Assembly: GCA_017562135.1 (NCBI GenBank)
Contig: QEYB01001528.1
Location: 1-64,000 of the forward strand
Source of the DNA: Dipylidium caninum
Lineage: Eukaryota > Platyhelminthes > Cestoda > Cyclophyllidea > Dipylidiidae
Length of the DNA stretch: 64,000 bases
Direction: 5' to 3'
Under the pieces are notes generated by a model. It worked only from the letters and a program-made list of their open reading frames with translations, was not told the origin of the DNA and did not search any database. Within the stretch, counting starts at the first letter, position 1. Every line of letters begins with the position of its first letter. Positions 11,501 through 23,006 of the stretch are shown here, one piece after another. Made by a program: the position numbers and the translations under genes.

Positions 11501-13741
11501 AGGTTTAAAAGCGGTTTTTGCATTCCACAAATAAGCGATACCTTGGATGACAAAATTCCAAGACTGAGTTTGCTTAAATTCATTATTGGATGGAACTAAC
11601 TTGTCGAGATTTCGTTCTTGAATGCCTTAACTCCTAAAGCTCAACCAGTGAGGGACTGTCCCTTAACCTCGTAGATGGGTTCATTAACTCCCTAAGGAAG
11701 GGAAATCGTACTACTTGAGTGGATTCAAAATGAGCATAACAATTTAGTTTTAGACAACGCATTCATCATGGCGAGTTTCCGCCGATTTGCGCTGGAGTGC
11801 ATACGAAGGCGAAACTCGTATCACTTGATGAGACGATCATCGTCTAGAAGTAAGGGTGGTCTATTCTCTCCCTTTTTCCCTACATTTCCTCAATTCAGAC
11901 TTAGTGCAAGTGTGAACAACTTTTATGCATTAGTGTTTGAAAAATGTTGCCTTGTTTTGAAGTCCTTGATTCTGACAGGCAGAACAGCATGTTTGTTCAG
12001 GTGCGACCACCTGCGAGTTTGCCATTTTTAAGACAGACTTCATATCGCGTTCCCCTTCTCTGCCTGCCGGTCGACTCGTGTAAGACGTCCATTTCGGTCG
12101 GTAACAGTAACTTGAACGTCTGAAGGGCAAGACTCGCAACACTTAAGCTCTGCGTCCATTCTGACCTAAAACTCACCCCCAACAACTTTTTGGGCTTTAC
12201 TACCTCACAGTTCGGAACGTTTCGTGCGTATGGGGCTTTATTAACTGGACCAAGAGTTCTCCATTTCTAAATTCTCACTCGGAGAGGTATAAGTGTTCGA
12301 GTCCGATTTCAAATTCTTAATCTGCAATCGTCAATGAACCCCTTGAAAATATGACATGTTGTGGCCATGAGAGCGCGAATACTCTCAAATCGTGCCAGAA
12401 AGTGAAAAAAAGACATCCAAGTCGTGTGCGTGTTTGGTCAGGGCCTATGTCCTGGGGAAAACAGCTGAAGATCAACGAAACTGTGAACCTTCACATTCGT
12501 CATAATAACGAAGATGTGTGATTGTGGTGCATGAAAGTAAATAAAAAAGAAATTCAACTACGTAACTAAGGCAGAAAAGGCAAAAAGGGCCATGAACAGG
12601 CACATTTTCAGCTCAGAAAGCCACCTCAACCCGTGGTTTATTGCAGACACTAAAGCGACATTTAAAAAATAGCTTGATAATTCAAGCGGCAGTTCGGCAC
12701 AGTGTGGATCCGATTGCTTCACAACGTTCGAAGTTGGAGATTCACTTGAATGGACGGACAAACAGAGAAAGTCAAAAGCATTGAGCACTCGTCCATTTCG
12801 AATTAGAATTCAGTCCGGCTGTTGGGAGACTTCATGGATTAGTTCTAATGCCAACAGACTCTAACGACTCTTCGTAACCAAAGCTCATAATGCGGCTTCT
12901 TGGGGGGGCATTACATTGGAACTGCGCATTTTGGTTTGGTCCAGCTTCCTGTTCACTGCAGCAGTCCATGCCAACGGGTCAGGCACGAGTTATGAGCACT
13001 TAAAGCCATTTCTACCAGTTCTGGTCCAAGAGGAGAGGCTCATCATAAACAAAGGCGAAATAAAGCGGCCACTGGAGAGAGGACGAGTAGTTTATGCCTC
13101 CAAATAAAGGGGAGGCGTCGAGACACGCGATATCGCGTTTACGATGGTCTTTTATTGTAGTCCACTGGTTAGGTTGGAAGTGAGGCGAGGAAAGAAAGGG
13201 GAGGCATAAAAATTAAGAGCTGATGGGAGAGCAACAAAATAAGATTGTCCGGACATGCACTGAGATGTCAAGACACCGCTATGACACATGAAAATCCTTT
13301 TTCATGTTTTTAATAAAGGCATGAAAGATATGGTAAGATGTGGCGTGAGATCAGAGAGGCGTCATCCCCGAGGGAAGTTGGGAATAAACTTCTCTAACAA
13401 GGCAAACAGACGTTTGCCTTTCCCACCGAACTACACGGGCACTCAAAGGAAGGTGTCGGAAGTTAGCTAAGCCTGTATGATTAAAGTGTGCAATTACGGT
13501 AGTTGGTATTCTTCACTGAAGTTGGTATTTATGCACTTCGCCTAGGTAGTCCAAAGCAGAGGAGAATGACAATCGCGTCAGAATGGAAGTCTTGAGCTTC
13601 CGGTCATTAGGCGAAGCAGATTACTGCACTTACAAAGTACAGTTAGGGACGGGATCTCGAAAGTTAAGAAAAGTGAGGTAAATTGGGGTGGCAACAAGTT
13701 GAGATAAAATTCTACACAACAACGTTCACACAGTGAATGAT
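8543..13741. other. Intergenic region, no recognised gene
   Basis: About 5.2 kb between direct repeat copy B and the left inverted-repeat arm. The longest open frame (11162-11599, +, about 145 codons) is partly mirrored by an open frame on the other strand and has no motif I recognise. I find no tRNA boxes, rRNA or transposon-like protein. Confidence 0.5.
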
Positions 13742-14665
13742 GGTTGAAAAAAGTGGTGGTGTCGCCTTCTTCATTCGCTAATTGACCTGTTAAGAAGAAA
13801 GTTACTCAGCTGGAACCTTTAAATGAGACGGACTGGCATCACCGAACTGAGGCATGGGAAGCATTAAACCAGTTTGTACAGCGAGGCAGCTTAACACCAA
13901 CGGCGCTGGTAAACTATAAAAAAGAACCGAATCTCAGCCTGCCGGGATTCGTGGAAAGACATTCTGCTGTCACCCTCTGGAAAGGCGTCTCAGTCCTCCT
14001 TTAATGTGTGCATCACCCCACAGGGCATGGAGGGCAAGAATGGCACAAATGAAGTTTCGCTCATTGAACTGCGAAGAGAGGGCAACATTGCGAAAATATA
14101 CTGCAAAAATAATTCTTCTGCCTTGTGACATGGTCGATGCGGTGATTTCGGCGAACGAGAAAAGAGTCAGGTGCCTGGTGCATCCACCCAAGTGGTAGTT
14201 GAGGCGGTTCTTCGAGCATCACTTTGGAGTCGAGCATGCAGAGAATCTGAGGGAATGTTTACAACAAGGGGGAACTGCACCACTCTTCAGGAGCAGGAAA
14301 TCGTTTGACCAAATGAGTTCCCACATGTGAGATAATCACGGCGGACTACTTTTGGATGTTTCATTCGTTCGCAGGGTTAGAAGTAGAGACGAGGGTCAGG
14401 TGATGCCTCCAATGACTCCAAATAAGTCGCCTCGTAAAAAGGGGAGATAAGAGACGAACACGAGTTCGCCGTGTCGACGAGCGGATTGCTTTCTTAGTCG
14501 CTGGCCAGTTGTCTGAAGCACCGCAAGCGAGTGACGCATTTGCGGAGGAAGAGAAGCCAGTTCTCCACCTCTCACCGCTCCACATGCTCCTCCTACCAAT
14601 GCGACAAACTCTCCCCGTCACCAGACATCGCTGCCAGCACTGCCTCGTGCACCGACTCCTCATCG

Positions 14666-14666
<1 letters not shown>

Positions 14667-14697
<31 letters not shown>

Positions 14698-14703
14698 CCC
14701 GTC
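14667..14703 (+). repeat. (CTGC)n microsatellite in the left arm
   Basis: About eight near-perfect CTGC units. The right arm has a degenerate purine-rich GCAGGCGG/GGGCAGGCAG equivalent near 44355-44393, so the tract has expanded or decayed differently in the two arms. Confidence 0.85.
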
Positions 14704-14845
14704 TGCGTCCGCTGCTCTCACGACTCCCGCCACTTCCTCGAAGCATTGACTGCGCACCGACCGCACACCCCTCGTCTCCACCGAGGCAGGAGGGCGGGGT
14801 AGCGGCGGTTGTCTCCAGCCATTACCCTGCCGCATTTCATGGCCT

Positions 14846-14890
14846 CCTGACTGACCGACTGACCGACTGACTGACTGAGTGACCGAGTGA
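14846..14890 (+). repeat. (CTGA/CCGA)n microsatellite in the left arm
   Basis: A tetranucleotide tract of CTGA, CCGA and GTGA units. Its partner in the right arm is at 44140-44217. Confidence 0.8.
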
Positions 14891-15272
14891 GTGGGAGCAC
14901 CTGTCAAGAGCCACTCTCGCCTCCAATCGCCCTAATTGATGCGCCAACCGCCTCTCCCCAGCGAGGAAAATACTAGCGAACGGACACAACGCCGTCGCGG
15001 CCTCGCCCCGTGATGACGGCAGCAGCAGTTAAGTGCGACACGCGGAGTTGTAAAAATTGCACCACCAAACCTCAACACCGAGGAAGGCGCACCTGCGCGG
15101 CTCCGTTTGTGAGGCGTCCATTTATCACTGAGGTGGAGGGCAAAAAACCGGGGCTGTGCAGCGCGTTTCAAAGACCGACCTCGAGGAAAATTCAGAAAAC
15201 ACCGTTTTGTCGCATGCGCCTTTCACTGAGGCTGAAAACGTCCTCCTTCAGCGTGGCGTGATCGTGCACTGT

Positions 15273-15312
15273 GCGACACCCAAGCTGGTGTTACGACCTG
15301 CTTGGGTGTCGC
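15273..15312. other. Hairpin-forming inverted repeat in the left arm
   Basis: The 13-base stem GCGACACCCAAGC (15273-15285) pairs perfectly with GCTTGGGTGTCGC (15300-15312) across a 14-base spacer. The same structure is present in the right arm at 43723-43761 with one C missing from one stem. Confidence 0.85.
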
Positions 15313-16561
15313 GTGAGGATGTGCTGCGGCTGGGCAAAGGACCCGAGGCAGGTGAGCAGGTCAGTCGATGGCAGAGTTGTTTCACTTCTCCCCACCCGAA
15401 GCATGCACCACCGCCAATGTGCACTTCGTCCACTTCAGTCGACTTTGACCTGTGGTCAACACGGATGGCCGTCCCCCCTGTCCGCAGATGCTCTCGCGCA
15501 CCGTCTCTTCAACTGGTCTCGACAAGTCCCACTTCCGCACTCTCCATCCTCTTCCTGAATCTCACCGCTTGCCAAATGTGCCCTCTTTCCGCGTACACGG
15601 GCAAGTGAGGATGTCTTCTGGGAAAACCGTTCACCAGCTTCTTTCCCAAGGAGTTTAACCCCTCCGCACTCAGTAGGCAACTTCATCATCGACCATCGCT
15701 CGGTTGATGAAGAGACTCCTGTCTCCCACAAGTTTCCCTCGAGGAGCCGCTATTTCGTGCCACTGCTTCTCGTCACCCCAGCTTTAAATGTGACCAGACT
15801 TCGTGTGACCGCCATTGATGCCGCCTATTATGCAAAACCCCCCGCTCTCATGCCTCTCAGGCAAGACGAAGTGGCTCACCATTCCCCTCGACGGCTTCTT
15901 GCGTTCACTTTAACGTTGCCGCTGAACTTGACAGCAACGGACATGAGTGTCTAACGAGGCAAATGTGACGCTAAACACCACACAAATCCCCTTCTCCGCC
16001 CTAATCCAGCAAGTCTTTTCATTCGCCTTCGCCCCCAAGAAGGTGCCGAGTGACAAAGCGGGCCACTGGAGGAACGTCACTTGTCTCAATGTCACGTGAT
16101 GCGTCACACAGTTACAGGTAGGAGCTGTGCGGCCAACTCCTCATCCCTCCACTTTTTCACCGTGGCAAGAGGACAACAGCGCTCACAATCGCCTCGCCAT
16201 CACTCGGAACGTGTCAGCAAGTTGAGCAGAGTCTCCGCACTGAGAAACCTTCCTTCACTCTGCAGCCTCGCTCTCCTTAGCCCCGAAGAGGAGACAAAGT
16301 GGAGAGGCGTCCTCATCAGCCTCTTCTCCATCCTAACGCAACGATAATCTCGCCCTCCTCCACCGCCACTTCTCCTCATTCCATCGGCGACACAAGACGG
16401 TCGACATATGTGTAGACATGGGTGGGCACAGTGCTGTTGACGAGGCAGCGAGGGTCTTATCGCCACGATCCGCCTCAGTTGAGACGGCCTGACGCGACGC
16501 GGCTCCTTCTCTCTCCCCCACCACTCTGTGAGAATTGAAATCCATGATTTATGAGGACTTT

Positions 16562-16562
16562 G

Positions 16563-16600
<38 letters not shown>

Positions 16601-16618
16601 TCCTCTCTCGCGCCTCTC
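16562..16618 (+). repeat. (CT)n microsatellite at the outer end of the left arm
   Basis: A CT-dinucleotide run with TT and GCGC interruptions. It corresponds to the GA run at 42430-42494 in the right arm. Confidence 0.9.
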
Positions 16619-17182
16619 TCTCCTTCTCGGTCACACATTATCTATCCGCGAATGAAGCGCAGAAATTCAACAGACAGGATGTAGTATAATTGGCTAATAC
16701 TCTTTCTTTTGGGAACAGAGGGAAATGTTAATCAAACTGGTATTTACAAAGTGCAATTTTGCTGGCAAACAATTTGTTATAAATGAAGCTCCTCGAGTTT
16801 GTATCTATTATACCGTGATTCCTTGTGACTACATATTCGAGGATGTTAAATGCGGCTAAATCTCAGAGTTCTGTGGGACAGTTGATACCTTCCTGTAGGA
16901 TTTAACGCTGTCTTAAACCTGTTACCATACAACTAATTAACAATATTAGTTAGTGTTTAAGTAGAAGTAATTTCCCCCCCATGTATTCAGCAACAAAATC
17001 CACTGGACTGAACTTAAGATATCGTCCTCTTCCTTTACCTCTTAAGGCACGTATATTCATTAATCTCAGGCCAAAAGGTGGTCCCCTTGTTGGGATCATT
17101 CCCCTCTCTACCATCTATCAGGCAATTTTTCTTTCTGTGAACTTCTTTGCCGCCCAACCTCGATTGGGGAAAGGGACGGAGA

Positions 17183-17211
17183 GGAGGGGGAGCGGGGCGG
17201 GGGGAGGAGGG
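17183..17211 (+). other. G-rich block, potential G-quadruplex
   Basis: Successive G runs (GGAGGGGG, GGGG, GGGGGG, GGAGGG) within 29 bases satisfy a G-quadruplex pattern on the + strand. Confidence 0.6.
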
Positions 17212-17512
17212 CCACTTGGACCCTTCCATGCGGTTGACTCATTTCCCCGTCGGAAACCCTTTCCACTTTGCCGTCCCCAGATGCACACTGACTCACGGTG
17301 GAGAAAACTCTTGCCCTGCCTCCTTCCAAGTGAACTCCTCCCATGGTGAAGAGACGTTTTCTTTCCTACTTTCCTTCCTTCCTTCCTTCCTGGGATGCCA
17401 TAAAAACTTATTATTTGTCCATGTCGATTTAAAAGCCACACACCTCCTCACGAACGGACTGCCGGAGGGATTTCAATCGAGGTGGTGACTAGGCGAAATC
17501 CCACATCCTCTC

Positions 17513-17533
17513 CGCCCCCCGGCCCCCGCCCCC
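17513..17533 (-). other. C-rich block, potential G-quadruplex on the minus strand
   Basis: Three C runs of five to six bases separated by one or two bases. The minus strand is correspondingly G-rich, about 300 bases from the + strand G block. Confidence 0.5.
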
Positions 17534-20398
17534 GGTTGTAGCTGGAACTGCCTCCCCTTGGCGTGATGAGTAATTTGCCGGCGACGAGGGAAAAGAAAGA
17601 AGACTAGGTGGAAATATCAAAGGAGTTCTGCAGAAATGACTGTGCTCAACTTAATTAGACAACGGCTAAAACGTGACAAAATTCCTCATTCGCCCAAGTG
17701 ATAATTAGTCATTTCTTCTACATTTCATTACTTTTCACTAGTGGACTCAGCGGGTGTAAAGAAAACAGACCGTCATTTCCTTTTGCTTCTCACAATACCT
17801 TCACCCAATGATGCGAGAGTGGAGATTTTAAGTAAATGAAGTGTTTCCCTTTACCGAAAGGTTTACGGAAGCGCCTTTTGAGGCTAAATGAGACGTTGAA
17901 TGCCATTAAAAGTCACCTTCTCTTAAGTTACTCCTTCCCACTAAAACGATTTCTATCTTTTTACCTCTGCGTCAAGAGACAAAAGCCTGTACGACTACGT
18001 GAAGATCAGTTCTTTGTGCCTACACTTGCGGAAACGGAACAGGTTGCCAAATGCCAGCGAAGTTTAAGTGCCATGTCGGGCCTCGTAGGATGGTCCGTTT
18101 AGAGAGATGGCTAAATTTGTGAGTATCTCGTAATATTTAATGAAATGGTCTTCGGGAGGCATCAGCGATCGTACAGACATTTGATGCTCCTGCAATCTAA
18201 CTAACACTTCGCCCCAGTGATTTATACGCAACCAACGGTGAAGACCAACTTCCGTGAGTTATTGTAACGAGGTTTGAGGGTTTTCGAACGAGAAATGGAA
18301 CAAAGGTGGCTGCCAAGAACTAACAATCAGAGAGTTAAAACAAGAGCGGCAGTGACAGACAGCAACTTCCGTAAAAAAGAGCAACATTAAAGGAATGAAC
18401 TGGTTAATCTCCCTTTGTTTCTTCTTCCCCCCTTTGTGGACTGTTGGGTTGCCAACAAAGGAATTGGGATGATTTGTGAATTCAATGAGCACCCAGCAGA
18501 AATATTCAAAAATTGCTTAGTAGTTGAGGAGCAAGAGTTAAACTTCCATCTCTCGTATTCGGTGAACTGTAAACAAAGATTGGACTGTTGTCACCAATCA
18601 CTCCATCATGAAATGCCCCTTTTCTCTGGTTTCGATAAAGCTCATACCGACAAAACCCAACAGTGTCGGTCTTTTTGGTTCCCAGGCTTCACTGATAAGT
18701 GAAGGATTTCAGAGGATTCCTCTTCTACCGCTTATACGCCAGTTGCTTGTAGATCTCACACTTGGCTAGACGTCAACGCTTTGACGCCCTTCCGTGGGTG
18801 GTCCTTACCCGGAACCCAGGCTGAATGGATGGAAGGAACAGGACGAACTGGAAGTCAACTGCTTTGTCCTTGTCAATGGTCGACTATTCGACTAGGAATC
18901 TATAGTTTGGGATGTTAGCAAAACTATTATAAATTAGAGAACAGCAAGGAATCCAAATCTCTCTTTTCCATGACGAGTATAACCAGAGATGCCATGGTTT
19001 TGCTTCATTGGGGGTCAATTTTCGGCTGCGTAACTCTGAGCCGAACCCACCATATCTGCTAAGTCAACCTCCTGAAATCAGGAGCATTAAAACCCTCTTT
19101 TCCCAGGGGATGAGGAAGAAGACGGGAAATAACACGAGATGTTTCCTCATGACCTTCCGTTTCCATATCATTACTGTGTTCTTTTTTTGAATGAACAATT
19201 TTAGGTCGGTTTGTAATTATTCAGAGTAGATGTCAAGAACATTATATTCTTCCGCTCTAATGGCCAAACAGATATGGAATAGAAAAATTGGAGACAAATT
19301 AAACATAGTTAAACCTTCTGGGACACCTCTATTTGTTGGATGAACTCAAATATAAGCGAAGCTGAACCAGTCTTCTCGTGAAAGTTTCAGTAGTTCTCGG
19401 ACAAACCATCCACCACCTCCATCCGGGAAACAGACAGCGCTGATTTCAAAGGCCTGCCGTTCGGGAGATGCCCGGATGAGGAAATCCGCCCACAGCATCA
19501 TTTTCGCGTCCCATAAATGGAGCCCTCGATGGCCCTATTTGCAATCGGGGGATAAAATGGTCTTCACAAAGTGGCCTTCTTTTTTGAAAGGCTCATTCAG
19601 CAGGCTAAAATGCACCAACGGTAGAATCATTAGCTGCGAATGAAGAAAAACGTTGGGACGGTGGATGCAAAAGTGGGGGGACCACACAGGGACTTTGGGT
19701 CCTACCAACAGGCGTATACGCCAAATAGCGTTGAGGACTAATTCACTAATTCAAAGGGCTACTCCACTCCCCTTGCCACCCCCATCTTCCCTACGTTTGG
19801 CAAAAATACCACCCATGAAGGTTATTAAACGCTGTTTTGCAATTTCTCTCTCCTATTTCCACCACATCCGTTCCCTCTCCCAGCTGCTGTGGGGCACAGT
19901 TCATCCACTTTAACGCTCCAGTGCACTCGACTGTAACGAAGACAGTTGGTAATGCTTTGATAAGGTCAGGCAATGCCGCGTATTGCCCTCAGCCCATGGC
20001 ATTTAGGGTGTAGCGCTGCCACGTAGAAGCCGCGTTTCTCCATGTGCCAAGTGAAAAAAAGAATGACACATGGGCAGATGGACGGATTAGGGGCTACTGA
20101 GGGTTTAAAGCATCCTGTCCGACACTTTGTCGGGGTACTTCTGATCTCGAATAACAATTCATCCGAGGGGGGGGGGTACCCGCACAGGGGGATGGCAGGA
20201 TGAAAGAAAAAGCTTTCCGTCTTAAGCCCCAAGTACCAAAGAGAAGGCCTGATTAGTCGGAAGTGCGGCACAATTCAAGTCCAAGGGGATGAGGATGTCC
20301 TAACTCTCAATGAAGAGAGGCTATTTGTTCTACAAGTTTTTCATTTTATCCGAAGGTCGACGCTCCCCCTAGACATTTGAGAACAATTGTTTTGTCCC

Positions 20399-20427
20399 CT
20401 CCTCCTCCTCCTCCTCCTCCTCCTCCT
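20399..20427 (+). repeat. (CTC)n microsatellite
   Basis: About nine uninterrupted CTC units, 1.4 kb upstream of the Kunitz gene. Confidence 0.95.
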
Positions 20428-21790
20428 TTCCGCTAAGCTATTTTTCCCCAAACTCGGCTACAGGAAAATTTGCGTGTCTGGCTGGGACATAAGCCTTCCT
20501 TGAATGGCTCATTTAGAAAAAAGAAAGAAAACGACAAAATTGGGGGGTATAATAAGGCGGAACAACTCAGTGAATCACTTCGCAAGCGGGTGCGGAAAAG
20601 TCTGGGGAGAGTGCTTGGTGTAGCTTCATGAAATGTCACACCGTCGACCAGAAGCATTTTGCAGCCAGGTGCCAATGCCTGGAAGAATCGGGTGCGCTGC
20701 GCCCTCCGCAAGAGATGATGGGGCAAAGCAACCTCCTCCAGTGCGTTACTCGACGTCTTTTCAAGCTTGACTGTACCTTACCAAGTAGACAAAGAATCCA
20801 CCAAATGAATAATTAGACCGCATATACCTCATAAAGCTTCATTTTAAGCTTCTTAACGCAAAATTTGTCACTTTCACCTCTTATAACGTAAGTAATTTGA
20901 TATACCATTAAGTTTGCAATTCTCCACCTTATGGAGATTGCAAGGTGCTTCTGAAGAGACCTACTCTCTCGCCATCAAAGAGGTATCACAAGTCCCGGAA
21001 CAGGGAGGATAACCAACTCCGACGGCACCCGACAAATTTCGTCGAATGTTACTGAAGTATTCATAATCCGCCGAGTGGAATACCCACAATCTAAAGCATT
21101 TTCGCTCATCGAAAAGATCTCCTCGTACAATAAGCCGCGTCGATGTCCACCGACAGAGAGGGTTGGCAAGTGAACTCGTTAGTTACGAGGTCTTAGCTGA
21201 AGGAAAAGGGACAAATACAATCGAAAATTCCTTAAATATTTGAAATCAGGAGCGAGAGGCTCAAATCATTAGCGTCCTGGACACTAAAATGCGCCTAAAC
21301 CGTTCTTATTCCCGGCCATCCTGGCCAGTAAGACATTAATTTAACAATCTCCGCGTTGCCACTATTGGAGGATGTAAATAGCGTTTCGTGGGAGGAAATC
21401 CGTCGCCAGCGGGTCCACCTCTTTCACACCTGACCAAGTGACAATGTTTTCTGTGCTTTAAGGTCCACATTAGCGCAGAAGTTGCCTCTAGGTCTCGTTA
21501 TGCTCGGTCCTAAAGTTAATGCGAAAACAGTTCCTCATAGCAATCCAGCATTTCACCACGTCATACGAAATCTCTCGTTGGAATCTCCAGTCATCATCTT
21601 ATACAATTCAGCTTAACTCTGTCGAGTGTACCCGCTTTTCTTTCGTTCTCCTTTAAATTTCACTTTAGGAGCCTCGCGTGATCTCGACATCTGACCGGAA
21701 GTGGGCGGGGATAGATTGACAGTTTAGTTTAGGTATGATAATTGCGCCAGAGCGGCACTCAAGTTTGATTAATTACTTCCGCTGCAGCAG

Positions 21791-21797
21791 TATAAAA
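21791..21797 (+). promoter_or_regulatory. TATA box of the Kunitz gene
   Basis: TATAAAA lies 57 bases before the start codon. Normal spacing would put transcription start near 21820, giving a 5' UTR of about 25-30 bases. It is the only good TATA match next to a recognised gene in the window. Confidence 0.7.
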
Positions 21798-21847
21798 GGC
21801 GAGGGTGTAACGAGTTAAGGGCATACAACGAGCCGGTGTAACGCACA

Positions 21848-22974
21848 ATGCTGAAAGTCATTACACTCTGCGGCCTCCTCCTGCTCTGCACCGGTAAGTT
21901 GCCTTCCCTATGGCTTTGAAAATGAACAAAATACCACTGGGGATGCAATTAGGGCACGCTGCTCCTCATTCATGTTATAGACGTTTTCTCAGGGTGGAAC
22001 TGAATGTTTGTGTGTCACATCTTCAACTATCTCTTATAAGTAATGAACTACTCGTGTATAATCTGTAATTTAAATTACTTTTATAGAACCCCTAAGTAAA
22101 CTCCAGTGAGTTATGAAACTGAAATGTTTATTTGGTGACAATTTTATTCCATTCTTGCCCCATACCGCTTGCAATAAGCCACCAGTCCGTAGGTGCTACT
22201 AAAATCTGGTTTAAGTAGCATATAACATAATATAGTGTAAACTCACCTTATCAACCTACGAAATCTGCAAAACCTTTTCTGCAAAATCACATTGATGGCG
22301 CTTGTTGAGGGTGGGCAAAGAGTGGCCCTGTAGTTGCTCTAACCACAAGATTTAAGCAATCAGGCTACTTTCCATATTTTGCCCCTCGGCGGTTTTGAAA
22401 GGGAAAGCAGAATCTTAAAAGCCTGCACCTTATTTCGGGTTAGGAGTAAAAGTCCTAATTTTTCTACCTTCCCAACTTGGAATTAACCAATGTGCCTCGC
22501 ATAATATAAGCTATCCAATGTTATTCAACCTACTTAACCATACATCGAGGTATTTTGAACCTCGATGACATCATTTCTGCAGTACAACACGATTTGTGTT
22601 TAGTTTATTTTCAGGAATGATATCTTCTCATTTATTGACTCTTTTATTCTTCATTTTTAGTTTCCGAGGCCTACCGTTCATTCTGTTACGAACCGCGTGA
22701 TAAGGGACCCTGCGATAACTTTACCACCAGCTTCTACTTTGACACAGAAACTAACACCTGCAAACCCTTCCTCTACGGCGGGTGTGGTGGAAATCGCAAC
22801 CAATTTCGCAGCTGGGAAGAATGTATGCGTGTCTGTACCAGGTATCGGCCGACCTGGGTCCTCCGGCCAGTATCCCGGTCCTTTTACTCCCCTCGTCCTG
22901 CCGAAGAAGTGGACAGTCTCTACGCAAAAGTGATTGTGCACAAGGCAGGTGTTTCTCACCCTGTTTATTACTGA
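21848..22974 (+). CDS. Secreted single-domain Kunitz protein, two exons
   Basis: Exon 1 (21848-21893) encodes a signal peptide. A phase-1 GTAAGT..TTTTTAG intron (21894-22660) separates it from exon 2 (22661-22974), which holds the rest. The predicted protein has 119 residues: signal peptide about 1-19, one Kunitz domain about 24-74, then a 45-residue tail. The six cysteines (24, 33, 49, 57, 70, 74) have exactly the classical spacing of 9, 16, 8, 13 and 4. FLYGGCGGNRNQF and the CxxxC end are typical. The residue after Cys33, P1 in inhibitory Kunitz domains, is Asp34, which does not suit trypsin- or chymotrypsin-like targets. Taeniid tapeworms secrete families of such proteins; some inhibit serine proteases and others act on ion channels. 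The Arg/Pro/Tyr-rich tail is longer than usual for single-domain members. With a signal peptide, TATA box and poly(A) signal, the gene looks intact. Its target is unknown. Confidence 0.93.
21894..22660 (+). other. Intron of the Kunitz gene
   Basis: A 767-base, AT-rich, phase-1 intron. The donor is ACCG|GTAAGT and the acceptor a T-rich tract ending TTTTTAG|TTTCC. It separates the signal-peptide exon from the domain exon, so the domain exon could be shuffled without breaking frame. Confidence 0.9.
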
Positions 22975-23000
22975 GCTATTCTGTGGTTTGCGGGTCAGTG

Positions 23001-23006
23001 AATAAA
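23001..23006 (+). terminator. Polyadenylation signal (AATAAA) of the Kunitz gene
   Basis: AATAAA starts 26 bases past the stop codon (22972-22974), giving a short 3' UTR. Confidence 0.8.

Larger units (their letters stand above)
13742..16641 (+). repeat. Left arm of a large inverted repeat
   Basis: About 2.9 kb that match, as reverse complement, the right arm at 42413-45248. Clear anchors are GGTCACACATTATC at the outer end (to 16641), an AGAGGCGCGAG-type segment next to a CT microsatellite, the CAATGTGCACTTCGTCCACTT segment near 15413, the GAATGGCACAAATGAAGTTTC segment near 14037 and the AGAAGAAAGTTACTC segment near 13795. Similarity is strong but interrupted by substitutions and many small indels. 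Open frames are not preserved between the arms, so I infer non-coding DNA. The 13742-13790 margin is weaker and its boundary approximate. Confidence 0.85.
16642..21780. other. Intergenic region between the left arm and the Kunitz gene
   Basis: About 5.1 kb without a recognised gene. It holds a G-rich block at 17183-17211, a C-rich block at 17513-17533, a short (TTCC)n at 17374-17392 and a (CTC)n at 20399-20427. The longest open frame (16981-17349, +) is read through the G-rich block, has competing frames on the other strand and shows no domain. Confidence 0.5.

Noticed and set aside
12290..12315. TGTTCGAGTCC resembling a tRNA B box
   Set aside because: No A box at a suitable distance and no cloverleaf can be folded around it.
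15156..15608. 150-codon open frame in the left inverted-repeat arm
   Set aside because: The mirrored right arm has indels that break this frame, so there is no sign of protein-level conservation.
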